A program made the position numbers and the translations under genes. A DNA stretch of 64,000 nt from Cyanophora paradoxa (lineage: Eukaryota; Glaucocystophyceae; Cyanophorales; Cyanophoraceae): positions 1-64,000 of the forward strand of contig QPMI01000615.1 of NCBI GenBank assembly GCA_004431415.1. Reading direction: 5' to 3'. Shown piece by piece: positions 36,612-47,718 of this stretch (the stretch's first letter is position 1; every line of letters begins with the position of its first letter). Below the pieces are notes generated by a model that saw only the letters and a list, made by a program, of their open reading frames with translations, was not told the DNA's origin and did no database searches.

Positions 36612-39600
36612 ATGGACCCGGACCCAAAGCGTCTCCGAATCGGAGGCCCAACTCCGCACCTGGCTCCGCGCGCACCTCCGTATGGCCCGAGTTCTGCTTC
36701 CGGAGCTAGCTGGGCCTCCAGCGCGTCCTTGTACTTTACCAGCCCTTCGTCCGGTGCGCTTTTCGTGCGCGCGTGCACGCTACCTGAACCCGCCTCACTT
36801 CGTTTTTCCCGCAGACCGGCCTGCTCGAGCTGGTCTCGTCAGACTGAGTTTGAAGCTAGAGAACGTGAGCACCAGCGTGAGCACATGGGCATACAAAATC
36901 ATTGTATGTCGTTTCCTGCCCGCGCGCGAAGCGCGCCCCCCTGCTGACAGTCCTCAGGTGCGGTCGTTGGTTGGAGCGGAGTCCTTAATCGTGAAGGAGT
37001 CGATCACCGTCGTCCCCGAAGACCTCCTTGAAATCTTCTTGCCGGGCCTGTACCTTGCGGAGGCCTTCGTAATTGACCGCGCACACGATGCAGAGGTGCC
37101 CCAAAGTAGCTGCCTCCCATTGTTGCCTGATGAATTCTTGCATGCACACTGGACATACGACCGCCCAAGTACAGGTCACTTCAATTCCAAGAGCATCCTT
37201 GAGATTTGCCATCACTGGCGAGGATGGCATCTGGTTTGATGATCTCCAGGATCGAATCGTTATTGCGAGTGTGCCCTTTCTCCTGCACCTAGTATGCTCC
37301 ATGATCTGACAGCAGTTGGAACTACAGGCACCGCGTACGAGTTGTTGCTGCAGATGGAAGCACGGGAACGATACATGAGCTCTAAACGTTCTAGCCATGA
37401 GCCCGACTCTAACCCTGCCATATTGAACGCGATCCGAGCGTCATGCAAGATCCTTTTACGTGATGCCATAGGCGGTATATGCTCTCTCAGTGCACCTGAG
37501 CAAGTGGCTGTGCTCAATTCTCCAAGTTTCTTCTGCAAATCGACGCCTTTGCATCTAGCATCGTCCATCCCAGACCCTGATGTCGTCAACATACTGGCGG
37601 TCTGTTTACACTTTTGGCTTGCGCACTCTTGTTTCCCACTATTGAAATCGCTCACAACAGGGCGAAGACGGTCTGAATCTCATGATGCGCAATGGAAGGG
37701 GCAATACGGCAGGTATAATAAATCTGTTGGCTAATGCGTGAAGCTAATTCAGATCTGACTTTTCGTTTCAGCCCACCAAGCGGCGATTGAGGTTGCTCTT
37801 CGCTGGCAAACAGGCGGAACCCAAACGTACAGGGACATTATAGAGAAGCTCATGGCCACCTGTCCAAGACTTGCAGAGATTGAAAACTGTCCGCTTGAGC
37901 CTAGATACCAGAAATCCAGCTCTTACCCCACTGCAGATGAAAGGAAGCGTGTATCTGATATCCTCGCTGCAAGTCCAGCGTATCCCCAGCCACTCTCCAC
38001 GCCAAGCCCAGCTGGTGTGAATCTCCGCCGTGCATTCCGTGACAATTCGCCGTTAAGATCTTAACCAGCACATGTCTGTAGGTGGGCATGTGTTTCCGAA
38101 CGGCTTTTCATCAAGTTCAGGAGGACGAGACCTTAGTGGCTCACAAGACAATCCGATGTTGAAGCCCGCGACTGGTGAGGACGCCCAGCGTTTTCTTGAT
38201 GTGAAAGGTTGCGTAGTCATTTGCGGCAGAGCGGTCCCAAGCAGTCGGCCAGGGGTCGAGTGCTCGAGCACAGACTCCCTCATTTAATCTTGTGCCTGCA
38301 GCACAGCCATCAGCAGAAGAACCCCCTCCTTGGAGTGCAAGTTCGTCTCGAAGGCCGAGTGAGGAGCACACTTCACCGAGTGTGCAGCCCTCGACACCTC
38401 CAGCCTCTCAGAGTGGTAGGACCTTCCAATCTTCTCGATTGATTCTTTACCTTGTTTAAACAGGATCGAAACGGAAAAACCTTACCGGGGACTATTTCGT
38501 GTCTGGGTTCGTACAAATAAGAGCAGAGACAAATATAAAGCCAACATGTTTTTTTTCTGATACGGAAACGGCAAACAGAGAGCGGATACGGGAGGAAGTC
38601 CTCACCGACTTCCATATGGCCGGACGGGGGCCATCGAATCTTCGTTGCATGTTTGTAGAGCTGTACAAAAACATAAACCAGGGAAGCCATCCAGTGGTGT
38701 GTATTTTCATAGCATGAATCATGTACCTCCACGCGACTGCGCACTGCAGACTGGTCCTGGCATGATGCTTATGGTGAGCTTGGCTGCATGGAAACGTGTA
38801 TTTAGTGATTCAGTGCCATGCAGGAACGAAGAGGAAACCAGGGTGCAACTGGTGCTGTCCTGGTAATTCTTTCAATCAGTGGGGGGCTTACTGTTTGCTG
38901 AAACTAAAACTAATCCCATTACGGCAGATTGGGGGAAATGTTCGTTTATATTTTACATGATACCCCATCCTTTGCCTGGCGTTTGATGCAATTCAATACA
39001 GCAACCACAGCTCTACGAACTTGCAGCTGAAATCAGAATGCAAGCACTACCCGATGAGTTTCGGTCGGTCTTTAATCTCGTCTTGTCTTCATTCATGTGC
39101 CTCTCTCATCTTTTGCATCCAGGCCTGTCATAAGTCAACTGGCCATCGAAGAAAAGTTGATAATACGTGGCGAGCTTCTTGTTCAGCCACCCGAAGACCT
39201 GCCTCAAACTCCATCAGGTAAATTTCCGGCCACTTCATGTGTTTTATTCAGTTCTGCCTCGCAAGTGTTGAATGAAGTCTCGTGCAGGATGGACGCCGGT
39301 CAACTCTAGTGCCCGAGGTATGCGCTGCTGCCAAGAAACCTGTCTTTTGCTGTTACAAAGCAAGCTCCAGGGAATGAGCCTTTGATAATGGGACGCTCTG
39401 AACGAGGAGTTCGTGGCTCAGCGTTTCAACAACACCCGTAAACCTGGAAATTCCCAAGCTCTCTTGTGTTCCCTGACCAGTGGTTATAGGTGCATAGCGA
39501 AAATGCTGCAGAATGGCACTGTGGTGGCCATGGCCACCTTCTCTGTGAACGCTCTCTCTTCACATCACGGGAACAGGCACAGGACTCTCTCTTTTATTAT

Positions 39601-39870
39601 CAGACCTACCTTCATTTGACTGCATCCTGCTCGAATCCAGGCTCTTCAGAATATTATTGTGGGTTGATATCAGCAACATTTCCCACCACCAGCTTTCGCG
39701 AACATTCTGTTGGGGTGTTTCGCCAGCTTTCCGTGCAATTGCAAGGTGAGAACCGTGTTTATCATCAAAAGCCCCTTGCTGACAGCTGCGTAGAGTACCT
39801 GCGGGGTTCATCCCCAAGACTCCTGATGGTCCGCGCCTTGATCACCACCATTATCCTTTGCTCATTCAAA
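36612..39870 (+). CDS. unidentified multi-exon gene
   Basis: A plus-strand gene is suggested by a run of exon-like segments separated by GT-AG introns. They are MDPDPKRLRIGGPTPHLAPR (36612), EAREREHQREHMG, YELLLQMEARERYMSSKR (37340), HQAAIEVALRWQTGGTQTYR with DIIEKLMATCPRLAEIE (37780-37890), and a Pro/Ser-rich stretch (38290-38410). Further segments are DYFVSGFVQIRAETNI with ERIREEVLTDFHMAGRGPSN (38480-38690), YELAAEIRMQALPDEFRSVF (39020) and QLAIEEKLIIRGELLVQPPE (39130). I do not recognise a family. In 37000-37240 the minus strand also has a Cys-rich frame (CPVCMQEF...HLCIVC), so exon choice there is ambiguous. A 93-bp piece around 37645-37735 is copied at 54393. Confidence 0.4.
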
Positions 39871-39919
39871 CCGTGAAATCAGGGATTCCCCTTCCATCTG
39901 CTCAATTGCCAACGAGAAA

Positions 39920-40077
39920 CCTGCTCACTGGAGTCAGCTCGTAGCTAGCTAGGCTCCGATTCCCTTTTCTCCATCAGGGCACCAGTCCCTGCGGGTTACG
40001 CTCTATCCCAAACAGCACGGGTACAGTTAAAGCGCCGAGGTAGGAGGTCCGGTCGTGCCCGTAGCGTAAAAAGAGCA
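39920..40077 (+). mobile_element. solo Fanzor-type right-end tail
   Basis: Begins CTGCTCACTGGAGTCAGCTC, a left variant shared with 17425-17460, and continues through the conserved tail to AAAAAGAGCA (40077). No Fanzor coding exon beyond the last few codons is present. Confidence 0.8.
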
Positions 40078-40515
40078 ACCTCCCCCCATCCTACATACAG
40101 TGATACCCGCTAGGACGAATCAGGTAGATTACGGCGCTGGCTTCGATTCGATCATGAGGTGACTTTTGATTTGAATTCGAATAAAGAGACCTATCTTGAG
40201 TTCCAGCCGCTGAGCTCCTCGTGCTCTGCCAGGCTGCCCTTCCTCTCGTTAATGGACTCAGTATAGAAGGGAGTTCAAGGCTGGTCTCGCACGGCCCCTA
40301 TATTTCTATATTTGCGGTTGACCTTCCGTCTATGTATATACATATGGCCATGTCGCCCGGCCAATGTCTGCACATGTACACCGTACTGGGATTCGATTTT
40401 GAATTAAGAGAAACGATTACGATTAATTCGATTTTGATTGCAATTACGATTAATATTAGAGGGTCGATTTTGATTGCTGCTAGCGGGCTGCGGGCTTCAG
40501 AAGCTCGAATTCGAA
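40078..40515. other. intergenic DNA, nothing recognised
   Basis: Contains GATTACGATTAATTCGATTT words (40410-40450) and a 28-bp word shared in reverse with 8503-8530. No gene. Confidence 0.4.
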
Positions 40516-40634
40516 AGCAGAACTTGCTATTCGACAAACTTGAAATACAGCGTAGAATGTGGGCAGAGACACTGAGGAGCTGGAGGAACTCATGATCATC
40601 GGCAGCTTCTGTTAAACACCTAAGAAAACAAAGC
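40516..40634 (-). pseudogene. fragment of the RFC4 last exon
   Basis: About 115 bp match 28574-28693 at the end of RFC4, including AGCAGAACTTGCTATTCGAC and AATGTGGGCAGAGACACTGA. The copy carries TCA-TGA-TCA at 40590-40598 where RFC4 has a single TCA (28655-28657). A short block near 40540 differs. Confidence 0.85.
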
Positions 40635-40878
40635 TAGCGGAAAGGATCGATGCGCGCCGATTCCCTAGCACTCGTGTAGCTGTCTTGCCGATCCCGCGCC
40701 GGGAAGCCCGCGCCCCGGCCCGCAGTGGTCGAAAACCGACGGTAACGGCGCTAGACGCCGCATATCGTATCATGTTCAGTGTCTTGCAATCTCCATTACT
40801 GCTGCCTGTCGCCTAGCGCGCTGCCCCCCTCGCTGCGCCACTACACAATACATAATCCATTGATGAATTGATGAATGG

Positions 40879-40962
40879 GGGGGGGGGGGGGGGGGGGGGG
40901 GGGGCAATCCCCCTCGCTAATGGCATTGATGAATTGGGGGGGGGGGGGGGGGGGGGGGGGGC
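40879..40962 (+). repeat. paired G homopolymers in a tandem repeat
   Basis: Two runs of about 26 and 25 G separated by a short spacer, each preceded by TTGATGAATTG or GATGAATG. The repeated flank shows a tandem duplication with a G-run inside each unit. Confidence 0.9.
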
Positions 40963-40974
40963 GGCGGAACGCAA

Positions 40975-41370
40975 CGAATATAGAAGCTAAGCACGCCTTG
41001 ACAAAATACCTGGGCAATGCGACTGAGGTTAAGGAGGGATGAGTGAAACCCAGAAGCTGTGCAAACAAAAAAGGTCGCCTTGTGTTGGATCATGGTCCAA
41101 GAGGCCCGATGGGAACAATTAAGAAGAAGTTGATGAGGGAAGCCAAGCTGTTTGTGCGTAGCAGGGTTTAAATCAGAAAGACGAAGGACTGGGAAGGGGA
41201 GAGGCTCCGCTGGTTGAAGATCCAATGGGGAATCAGAAGGTTCACAAAGAAGTAAAGCTAGGGATTTCTCAAGGGATAAGTGTTGACCAGAGTAGCAATT
41301 GGCAGCAAATTGGACCAGTGGAGATCCAGGTGGACGAGGAATGTCAGGTTGGATCACTAGGGGGTCATCG
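40975..41370 (-). pseudogene. dead LINE reverse-transcriptase fragment
   Basis: The minus strand matches residues of the LINE at 50520-50970: PLVQFA then SGQHLSLEKSLALLLCEPSD, PLPFPVLRLSDLNPATHKQL, GFPHQLLLN, SWTMIQHKATFF and FCQGVLSFYIR. The segment that holds the catalytic Asp pair and about 30 following residues is deleted (FADD...SGQH became FAANCYSGQH), so it is inactive. It ends upstream of LUC7. Confidence 0.9.
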
Positions 41371-41484
41371 GGGAGGGGTACAGCGCGACTGCGAGTCTGC
41401 GAGGCGGCCCCCCGGGCGGCGCGGCGCGAAGCGTTGTCGCTGCATCGCGAAAGATGGATGGCGCGCCAGCCTCTCTGCGTCTGA

Positions 41485-43440
41485 ATGGGCGGAGTCTCTC
41501 TGCTGACCGCGAGCCTTCGGCGCACCGCAGACTTCCGGAAGACTCTCGACGCCCTCATGGGCAAGAATCGCAACGGTAAGCGCGCGCTCGTGCATCCCGC
41601 GTTGAATACTCATTCGTCTCTCGTTCACGCACAGGCGACACGGTTGAGGTGCTTGCAACTCGTGCGGCTTGAGCGCACCGAATGAGTGTCATGCATTCCA
41701 CAGGATGAGCCGAAAGAATTCAAAGACTCTCGGCTGTGTCGCTTCTATCTGTGCGGTCTCTGTCCGTACGAGGTACGCGCATGCGCAGCGCGACGCCCCA
41801 CTCCACTGATCGCCCCACCAGCTCTTCCTGAACACAAAGGCGGACATGGGCGAGGTATAGTTTTGCATTTTCTTTTAGAATTGTGAGTGAATTGAACCGG
41901 TCGCAGTGTCCGAAAATGCACATGACGGCGATGAAGAGAGCGTGCGCGCGCAGCTCCGCCTCGTTCAGATCCGTTCTCATGCAGTTTTTTTCCTCAGTTA
42001 CAAGGCGCAAACCGAGGTAAGCTATGAGGGTGACCTCGAACGCGAACTCGATCGCGTTGTTGTCGAGGTATGCAATGCTCTCTGTTATGTTGTACGGAAT
42101 CCTCGTACAGATTGCTTTTCCCCAGATGGATCGCAAGATTGCGAAGGCGATGAAGGTTCGCGGTATCCTTCGAGTTTTCTTATGCCCTCTTAGCCTTGCA
42201 TTGCAGCGTTTGGAAGAGGTTGACCCCGAATCTGGCTCCAAATTCCGGCTCACGGAGCTCTCGAAATGCGAGGAAGCGGACAAGATGACCGTAGAAATCA
42301 ACGAGAAGCTGAAGCAACTCGAAGAAGCGAAGGACAACGACGAGAGCGACAAGGCTGCTGTGCTGGAAGAGGAGATCACCGCAATGCGCAATCGTAGAGT
42401 GCGCGGCTCGTGTCAGTGCTTTCAGTCTCTTTTTTTCTCCTGAACAAAGTTTGCCGCCGTCATTGCAGGCAGAAGTCGAGGGAGATGCCTTGATGGCCCA
42501 TATGCCAGCTGCGCAAGCTTCCTCGGAGGAAGTTGCTCGCCAACGGCAGGCTGCAAATGCGCCGCCTCCAGGGCCCGATGGTGTCGTCCCGCCGCCGCCT
42601 CCTGTCAACCCAGCTCTCTCAATGCCCGCGATGACACGCGGCATGAATTCTGTGCAAAAGCTCCGTTGGTTCGCCTCCAGTCGGATACCAGTGGCTTCTT
42701 TTGTGCTGACCTGTTGCTTGCAGCTGCGATTGCTGCGGAGCTTTCATCAGCATTTTTGATTCGCACAGCCGGGTTTGCGTGGTTGTCTCCTGTGTTTTTC
42801 GACGCTTTCACTGATGGATTTCTTAGCTCGCCGACCATTTCGGAGGCCGCATGCATCTTGGGTATGTTACTGTGCGCGAGAAGCTGGCGCAGCTTCGTGA
42901 GAACCGTAAAAACCGGCCGCCGAGCTTCGCGCCCCCTGTGCCATCGCCGACCGACCGGTATGCGTATCGCTATGCTCATGCTCTGTATTTGCTGATTATT
43001 TCTCGAAGTGACGCGGACCGCGACCGCCGCGACCGTGACCGTGACCGCGACCGCGACCGCGACCGCGACCGCGACCGCGACCGCGACCGCGACCGCGACC
43101 GCGACCGCGACTATCGCCGAGACCGTGACAGAGGCAAGGGTCTTTCAGTTATGAATAAGCTTTGTGATATTGTGCATGCACTGTGCAGCGTCTGAATTGG
43201 CTTGTGCAGATCGCGACTATCGGCGTGACCGTGACCGTGATCGAGGTATGTGATTCATGCCCGGGCGTTCTTTTTCCAATGCTCAATCTTGTTGCACACG
43301 TAGACAACCGGCGCGATCGGCGCCGGAGCCGGAGGTGAGTTGCATCTGCGATTGGTGCTTTGGTCGACTCTGACTCTGAATTCGTTTTTAGCCGGAGCCG
43401 GAGCCGCAGCCGCAGCCCCCGGGACAAGCGCAGGAGGTAG
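41485..43440 (+). CDS. LUC7: LUC7-like U1 snRNP splicing factor
   Basis: LUC7 proteins help U1 snRNP select 5' splice sites. Exons give FRKTLDALMGKNRN, then DEPKEFKDSRLCRFYLCGLC, LFLNTKADMGECPKMH (first CCCH finger), and YEGDLERELDRVVVE with MDRKIAKAMK. A coiled coil follows (KLKQLEEAKDNDESDKAAVL), then CDCCGAFISIFDSHSR and LADHFGGRMHLGYVTVREKL (second C2H2-like finger, the 'LADH..GK.H.GY' signature). The C-terminal Arg-Asp/Arg-Ser tail is encoded partly by a GACCGC hexamer array (43025-43115) and ends SRSRSRSPRDKRRR with TAG at 43440. The start at 41485 is the best in-frame ATG but is not proven. About nine introns. Confidence 0.9.
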
Positions 43441-43466
43441 ACGGCCATTTTTGATGCAACACGTGA

Positions 43467-43562
43467 TGCTCTTTCTAAGCTACGGGCGCGACCGGGCCTC
43501 CTACCTCGGCGCTTTAACTGTACCCGTGCTGTTTGGGATAGAGCGTAACCCGCAGGGACTCC
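43467..43562 (-). mobile_element. inverted, truncated Fanzor-type tail
   Basis: Reverse-complement copy of the conserved tail placed 26 bp after the LUC7 stop. The right edge (TGCTCTTTCTAAGCTACGGG on the plus strand) is intact. The other side ends at GCAGGGACTCC, inside the CAGGG/CCCTG hairpin. Confidence 0.85.
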
Positions 43563-43828
43563 AATCGATCTTTCGGCCTCCTTGATGAGGATGGGGACTT
43601 GGACAGCTACATCGCCGCTTTCAGGACAAAGATCGCAGTGCTTCAGTCACAGTGATGTGTGTTTATAATATACCTTGGTTTCGGATCAAATGGGAACTGA
43701 ACTGAACTGATTAACAAGGAGATTCTTGCCATCCGGGAGTACTTTACAGAATTACAAGAGTACTACAACCGCAGGAGCACGATCAGAGCGGCACAGATAC
43801 GGAAGAACTTTAAAGCGCGCCCGCGTGA
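43563..43828 (+). other. unassigned short exon-like segments
   Basis: Two plus-strand pieces look protein-like, GLLDEDGDLDSYIAAFRTKI (43573-43655) and REYFTELQEYYNRRSTIRAA (43730-43800). I cannot join them to a gene. They may be the tail of a gene interrupted by the Fanzor-type insertion. Confidence 0.25.
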
Positions 43829-44303
43829 TCAGGACCACTTCTCGTCACGATCACGGTTGTCGAAGAGCCGATTGAGCTCCTGAGTCGCTTTCATGCTCAA
43901 ATCCTTCCCTTCGCCAAGACTCAAGGACTCGTCAAGCGCAGAGATGCTGGCTTCAAGCCGAACACAACGATCGGCCAGTTTTTTGACGAGACAGGCTGTA
44001 GACCCCTCCGCAACGACGTCGACACGCCTGCAGAGCAACGAAATCAACGACCCATCCGCAACGACCGGAGTCGAATTTGATTTTGACGTGATTTTTTAAT
44101 GGGCACGCCGAGCGACTTACCAACGACCCGTGCGTCCCGAAAACATGGCTTTGCCCCGCGCTCTCCCCGAGCTCGACAGTTCGCCGAGCCCCTTCCAAAA
44201 TTCTTGGAAAGCCGCCTGCGTGTCAAAAACATACTTGCTTGCATGAAAGGTCACGGTCTCGTCTTTGCCCGACCCGTCATCCGCAGGCGCAGCCTGCATG
44301 CGA
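43829..44303 (-). CDS. small coiled-coil protein, unidentified
   Basis: Two minus-strand exons: MQAAPADDGSGKDETVTFHA then KYVFDTQAAFQEFWKGLGEL (from about 44303), and after an intron LADRCVRLEASISALDESL then KATQELNRLFDNRDRDEKWS with TGA (stop at 43829). The second exon is a clear amphipathic helix. The ATG lies inside the 288-bp repeat Y copy 2, so either the repeat donated the start codon or repeat Y is a copy of this gene's 5' end. No family is recognised. Confidence 0.45.
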
Positions 44304-44571
44304 ATATCTACCGGCGCAGCGACGGCCGCCGGGCCGGTGCGAGGACGATTGCCAAGCGCAAGGCGCACGTCTCCACAGACGAATCGACGCGCACTCGCAA
44401 GATGCTGTGCGAGAGGCAGGCGGGCGACGTCAGCTACGAGGCCGCAGTACTAGAAGAAGAGCGGCGGACCTTGTAAGCGCCTGCGGGTCGGCGAAGCGAG
44501 CACCTGGCTGAAGCAGAGACCCCGGAGGAGACGTGGTCTCTCGCGAGAACGACCGGCACTGCCACGAACAT
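44284..44571 (+). repeat. 288-bp dispersed repeat Y, copy 2
   Basis: Near-identical to 33461-33748. Flanks differ completely on both sides. No obvious target duplication is visible. Confidence 0.9.
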
Positions 44572-45255
44572 CGTCCGGATCCGTACGCGTACGCGTCGTC
44601 CGTCGAGAATTGGAGAGCTGGATGTGTGTACCCCTTGCGGTCAAGCTTCAAGCCACAGCTAGCTTTTCAAGTTGCCCACGGCTTGCTGTCTAGCCGAAAG
44701 GTGAGTCAACGCGGTAAGAAAAAAACTGCCGTCACGGCCGCGCGCTTACGCCTAACGCATCGCGCAATCGCACATGCGCATCCTTGGGCTGCTGCTGCGA
44801 GAGCGCTAGCGCAGCGGCGCGCACAAACAGCGCTAGCTGTACTGTACGCAGCTTCACGGAGCGCGCTAGCTAGCCTGGTCGCGGTCTCTGGGCAGCGCGT
44901 CGCGGAGTGCACGGCCCCGGGGGATCACGCAATTCGAAGCAAGCGCGCGCGCGGAACTTAGTAAGGTGGCCTCTAAGCGCGTTGCGCACTGTGACCGGCT
45001 CCAGCAACCAGCGGCATCGTGGAGAAGCAAGCGCTAGCGAGCGAGCACAAGAAGGACCCGACTTCGGACGGTGCGCATCTTCGCACACCTCGAAATTCCG
45101 CATCATCGCGTGCTCATCGTCGAATCATCGATCGCAGCCTAGGGCCCCGAACATGTCAATTGGCCCCACGCGATAGCAATTACATGAATCAGATGCAGTG
45201 CGTACCACGCGCACTTGCGTCTGTGCGCTCCGATTAAACAACCGCAGGCTCCCAG
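44572..45255. other. intergenic DNA, nothing firm
   Basis: Mixed sequence with AGCGCTAGC palindromes (44800-44875). A 5' exon of the CCCH-type gene could lie here but none is supported. Confidence 0.4.
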
Positions 45256-46366
45256 TGTCTTCACCCGGGCCGGCTGCGCCAGAAGGTCCCTTTGCCGTGC
45301 ACAGCTACAAAATATTACCTTGCGCCCTCGGGATGCTTTGCGCCACTCTTAAAAATGGAGAGGAGTGGCGGTGTGTTCACTGTACCACCTCCCTGTAATC
45401 GTAATCGTAATCTACTACCTCCAGGTGCACCGGGTGGCACTACCGGGGGGACCGGCGCCGCCCTCCGCTCGTGGATGGGAAATATTTCTATACTGTCCGT
45501 GCCACTTCTCTTTCACACTTAAGATCTTTGACCTGATTCCCTGAGCTGCATGCAGATCAATGCTTGTGGCTCCCAAGACCTGCGATCAGCGGTTCTTACC
45601 TGCCCTCAAGGCGAAAACTGCCCTCAGATTCACAACAGTTATGAACGCTCGTACCATCCGGCTCTGTACAAGGTGAAAGAAAGACCCGCTTTCTCCGAGG
45701 CAGTGAAATATATATGTTCTGACGTCGCAATCGGCACAGACGGTCAGCTGCAAACACCAAGATAAATGCTGGCGGGGGGCCTACTGTTCTTTTGCGCACA
45801 CGCTGCAAGCCCAGAGGGCTGCGCAGGCAGCCGCTGCAAAATTAGAAGAGCAACAGCGCATTCTCAACAACCTCTCTCACGGTCTCCATGGGATCGGCAG
45901 TCTCCAGCTCTCAGCAGCGCCCATCCACCTCTCGGGGCACCAACAGCAACAGCAGCAGCAGCAGCAGCAAGCACAGCTTCCCAGCGATCAGCGCCAGCTC
46001 AACCGCCATATTTCCGCTCTCGTCGCAGGCATGTAAAGAATGCCTGTCCCAGTATGCACTGTTGGTAATACCCCTGACACTTTTTGAAAAGGACTCAATG
46101 ATGGTGGTAACCCATCGATATCATCATTTGATTTTCCGAGTGCTATGGCCCAGGTGCCCACCATCCATGTTCGAACTGCAATTTGATTGATCTTAAAACA
46201 GGTGTTGGCCCTCGACGCCAATGCTAATGGACATAAAAAGCAAGCATCAAAAGAGGATTTTCAAAGGCTGAGGGACGACAACAATTCCAGCAGCACCTAT
46301 GAGGCCTGCAAACAGATCATAGCAGAAAAGGTAGTGAATTTTCAGAGCGAACTTGATCGCCACTGA
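45256..46366 (+). CDS. CCCH zinc-finger-like protein with Gln-rich region
   Basis: Exons suggest PEGPFAVHSYKILPC, then CPQGENCPQIHNSYERSYHP with ALYK (45600-45672), then KLEEQQRILNNLSHGLHGIG followed by a Gln run encoded by CAG repeats (45945-45970). After these come LALDANANGHKKQASKEDFQ and a last exon SELDRH with TGA at 46366. 'C...G..C...H...E...HP..YK' is the layout of plant and animal tandem CCCH fingers of the TZF/Unkempt type, which bind RNA. That call is moderate, since only one finger is clear. The first exon is not defined. A partial second copy, broken by a LINE, follows at 47003. Confidence 0.45.
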
Positions 46367-46967
46367 ATGGCAATCCAGGACGATTGGCCATCATTGCAGG
46401 CGATTCTGCTCCACACGAATACGGACTTGCGGTTCATCAATTATTTGATGTCTGCGTCCATTGCCTTACTCTGCCCCAGAGTGTCGCCTGTTCCGGGAGG
46501 TATGTCTCTACCAGTTCTTGCCGCGCTGCACAAGCGGAGGAAAATTTTTCAAGGACTTGTCGACCTGTACGGGTGGGAGTCGACACTTGCTCCCATGGCG
46601 TTTATTTGCAGCCAGCTGGAGTCTCTCTGGCCGGGACTGTGGACTACAGCACTAGAACAGCAGACTGCTACAGTACAGCCTACAGCACAGCAGCTTACTG
46701 CTTTAGTAGCCAGCCGATCGTTCTTTTAGGTAGTCAAGACATGAAAACAACTAGTCCAAACAGTTTTTACCTGAGTAAAAGTATACTATCATCTTTTGCA
46801 GTATTAAGTGTATTTGACAAGTTATCAGAATTTTTCAGATCTCGTGTTATCAGAACTCTTTAGATCGGATCTGGATTGAATATAGCTAACTTAGTAAATA
46901 TAGCAGGCACCATCACATGCATGGCTCTAGCTGGCGTCTGAAAATGAATAATATTTCGACATCCTCC
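46367..46967 (+). other. possible extra exons, then AT-rich spacer
   Basis: A plus frame from 46367 (LPVLAALHKRRKIFQGLVDL then YGWESTLAPMAFICSQLESL) looks coding and may continue the gene above or be separate. It is not recognised. From 46740 the DNA is A/T-rich with a repeated TTATCAGAA word and no gene. Confidence 0.3.
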
Positions 46968-47002
46968 GAAGAAGAAGAAGAGTATGTTAAGACACGCCCA
47001 AG
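46968..47002 (-). mobile_element. very short LINE tail (about 35 bp)
   Basis: Reverse complement of the LINE 3' terminus: (CTT)n tail, then AGTATG.TAAGACACGCCCAA. It sits exactly at the left edge of the duplicated CCCH-gene segment. Confidence 0.7.
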
Positions 47003-47354
47003 TTGCCCTCGGGATGCTTTGCGCCGTGCTTAAAAATGGAGAGGAGTGGCGGTGTGTTCACTGTACCACCTCCCTGTAATCGTAATCGTAATCTACTACC
47101 TCCAGATGCACCGGGTGGCACTACCGGGGGGACCGGCGCCGCCCTCCGCTCGTGGATGGGAAATATTTCTATACTGTCCGTGCCACTTCTCTTTCACACT
47201 TAAGATCTTTGACCTGATTCCCTGAGCTGCATGCAGATCAATGCTTGCGGCTCCCAAGACCTGCGATCAGCGGTTCTTACCTGCCCTCAAGGCGAAAACT
47301 GCCCTCAGATTCACAACAGTTATGAACGCTCGTACCATCCGGCTCTGTACAAGG

Positions 47355-47456
47355 TTGGTTCACTGTCGATTGTGCTTCGGGCCTTCGGGTCCTTCGCCTT
47401 TCGTCAAAACCGCACAACTGGCTTGGGCGTGTCTTATACATACTCTTCTTCTTCTT
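47355..47456 (+). mobile_element. LINE tail inserted as a spliceable intron
   Basis: Comparison with 45660-45680 shows an insertion flanked by a direct repeat of about 10 bp, CTGTACAAGG. The insert is the LINE 3' end (TTGGTTCACTGTCGATTGTG to the CTT repeat). With the duplicated target, the insert can be read as a GT-AG intron: AAG|GTTGGT at the left and CTTCTTCTGTACAAG|G at the right. Its removal restores the uninterrupted sequence exactly. Confidence 0.85.
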
Positions 47457-47718
47457 CTGTACAAGGTGAAAGAAAGACCCGCTTTCTCCGAGGCAGTGAA
47501 ATATATATGTTCTGACGTCGCAATCGGCACAGACGGTCAGCTGCAAACACCAAGATAAATGCTGGCGGGGGGCCTACTGTTCTTTTGCGCACACGCTGCA
47601 AGCCCAGAGGGCTGCGCAGGCAGCCGCTGCAAAATTAGAAGAGCAACAGCGCATTCTCAACAACCTCTCTCACGTGATTCTGGAACTCTCCTGCCTTCGG
47701 GCGCAAACTCTCTGCCGT

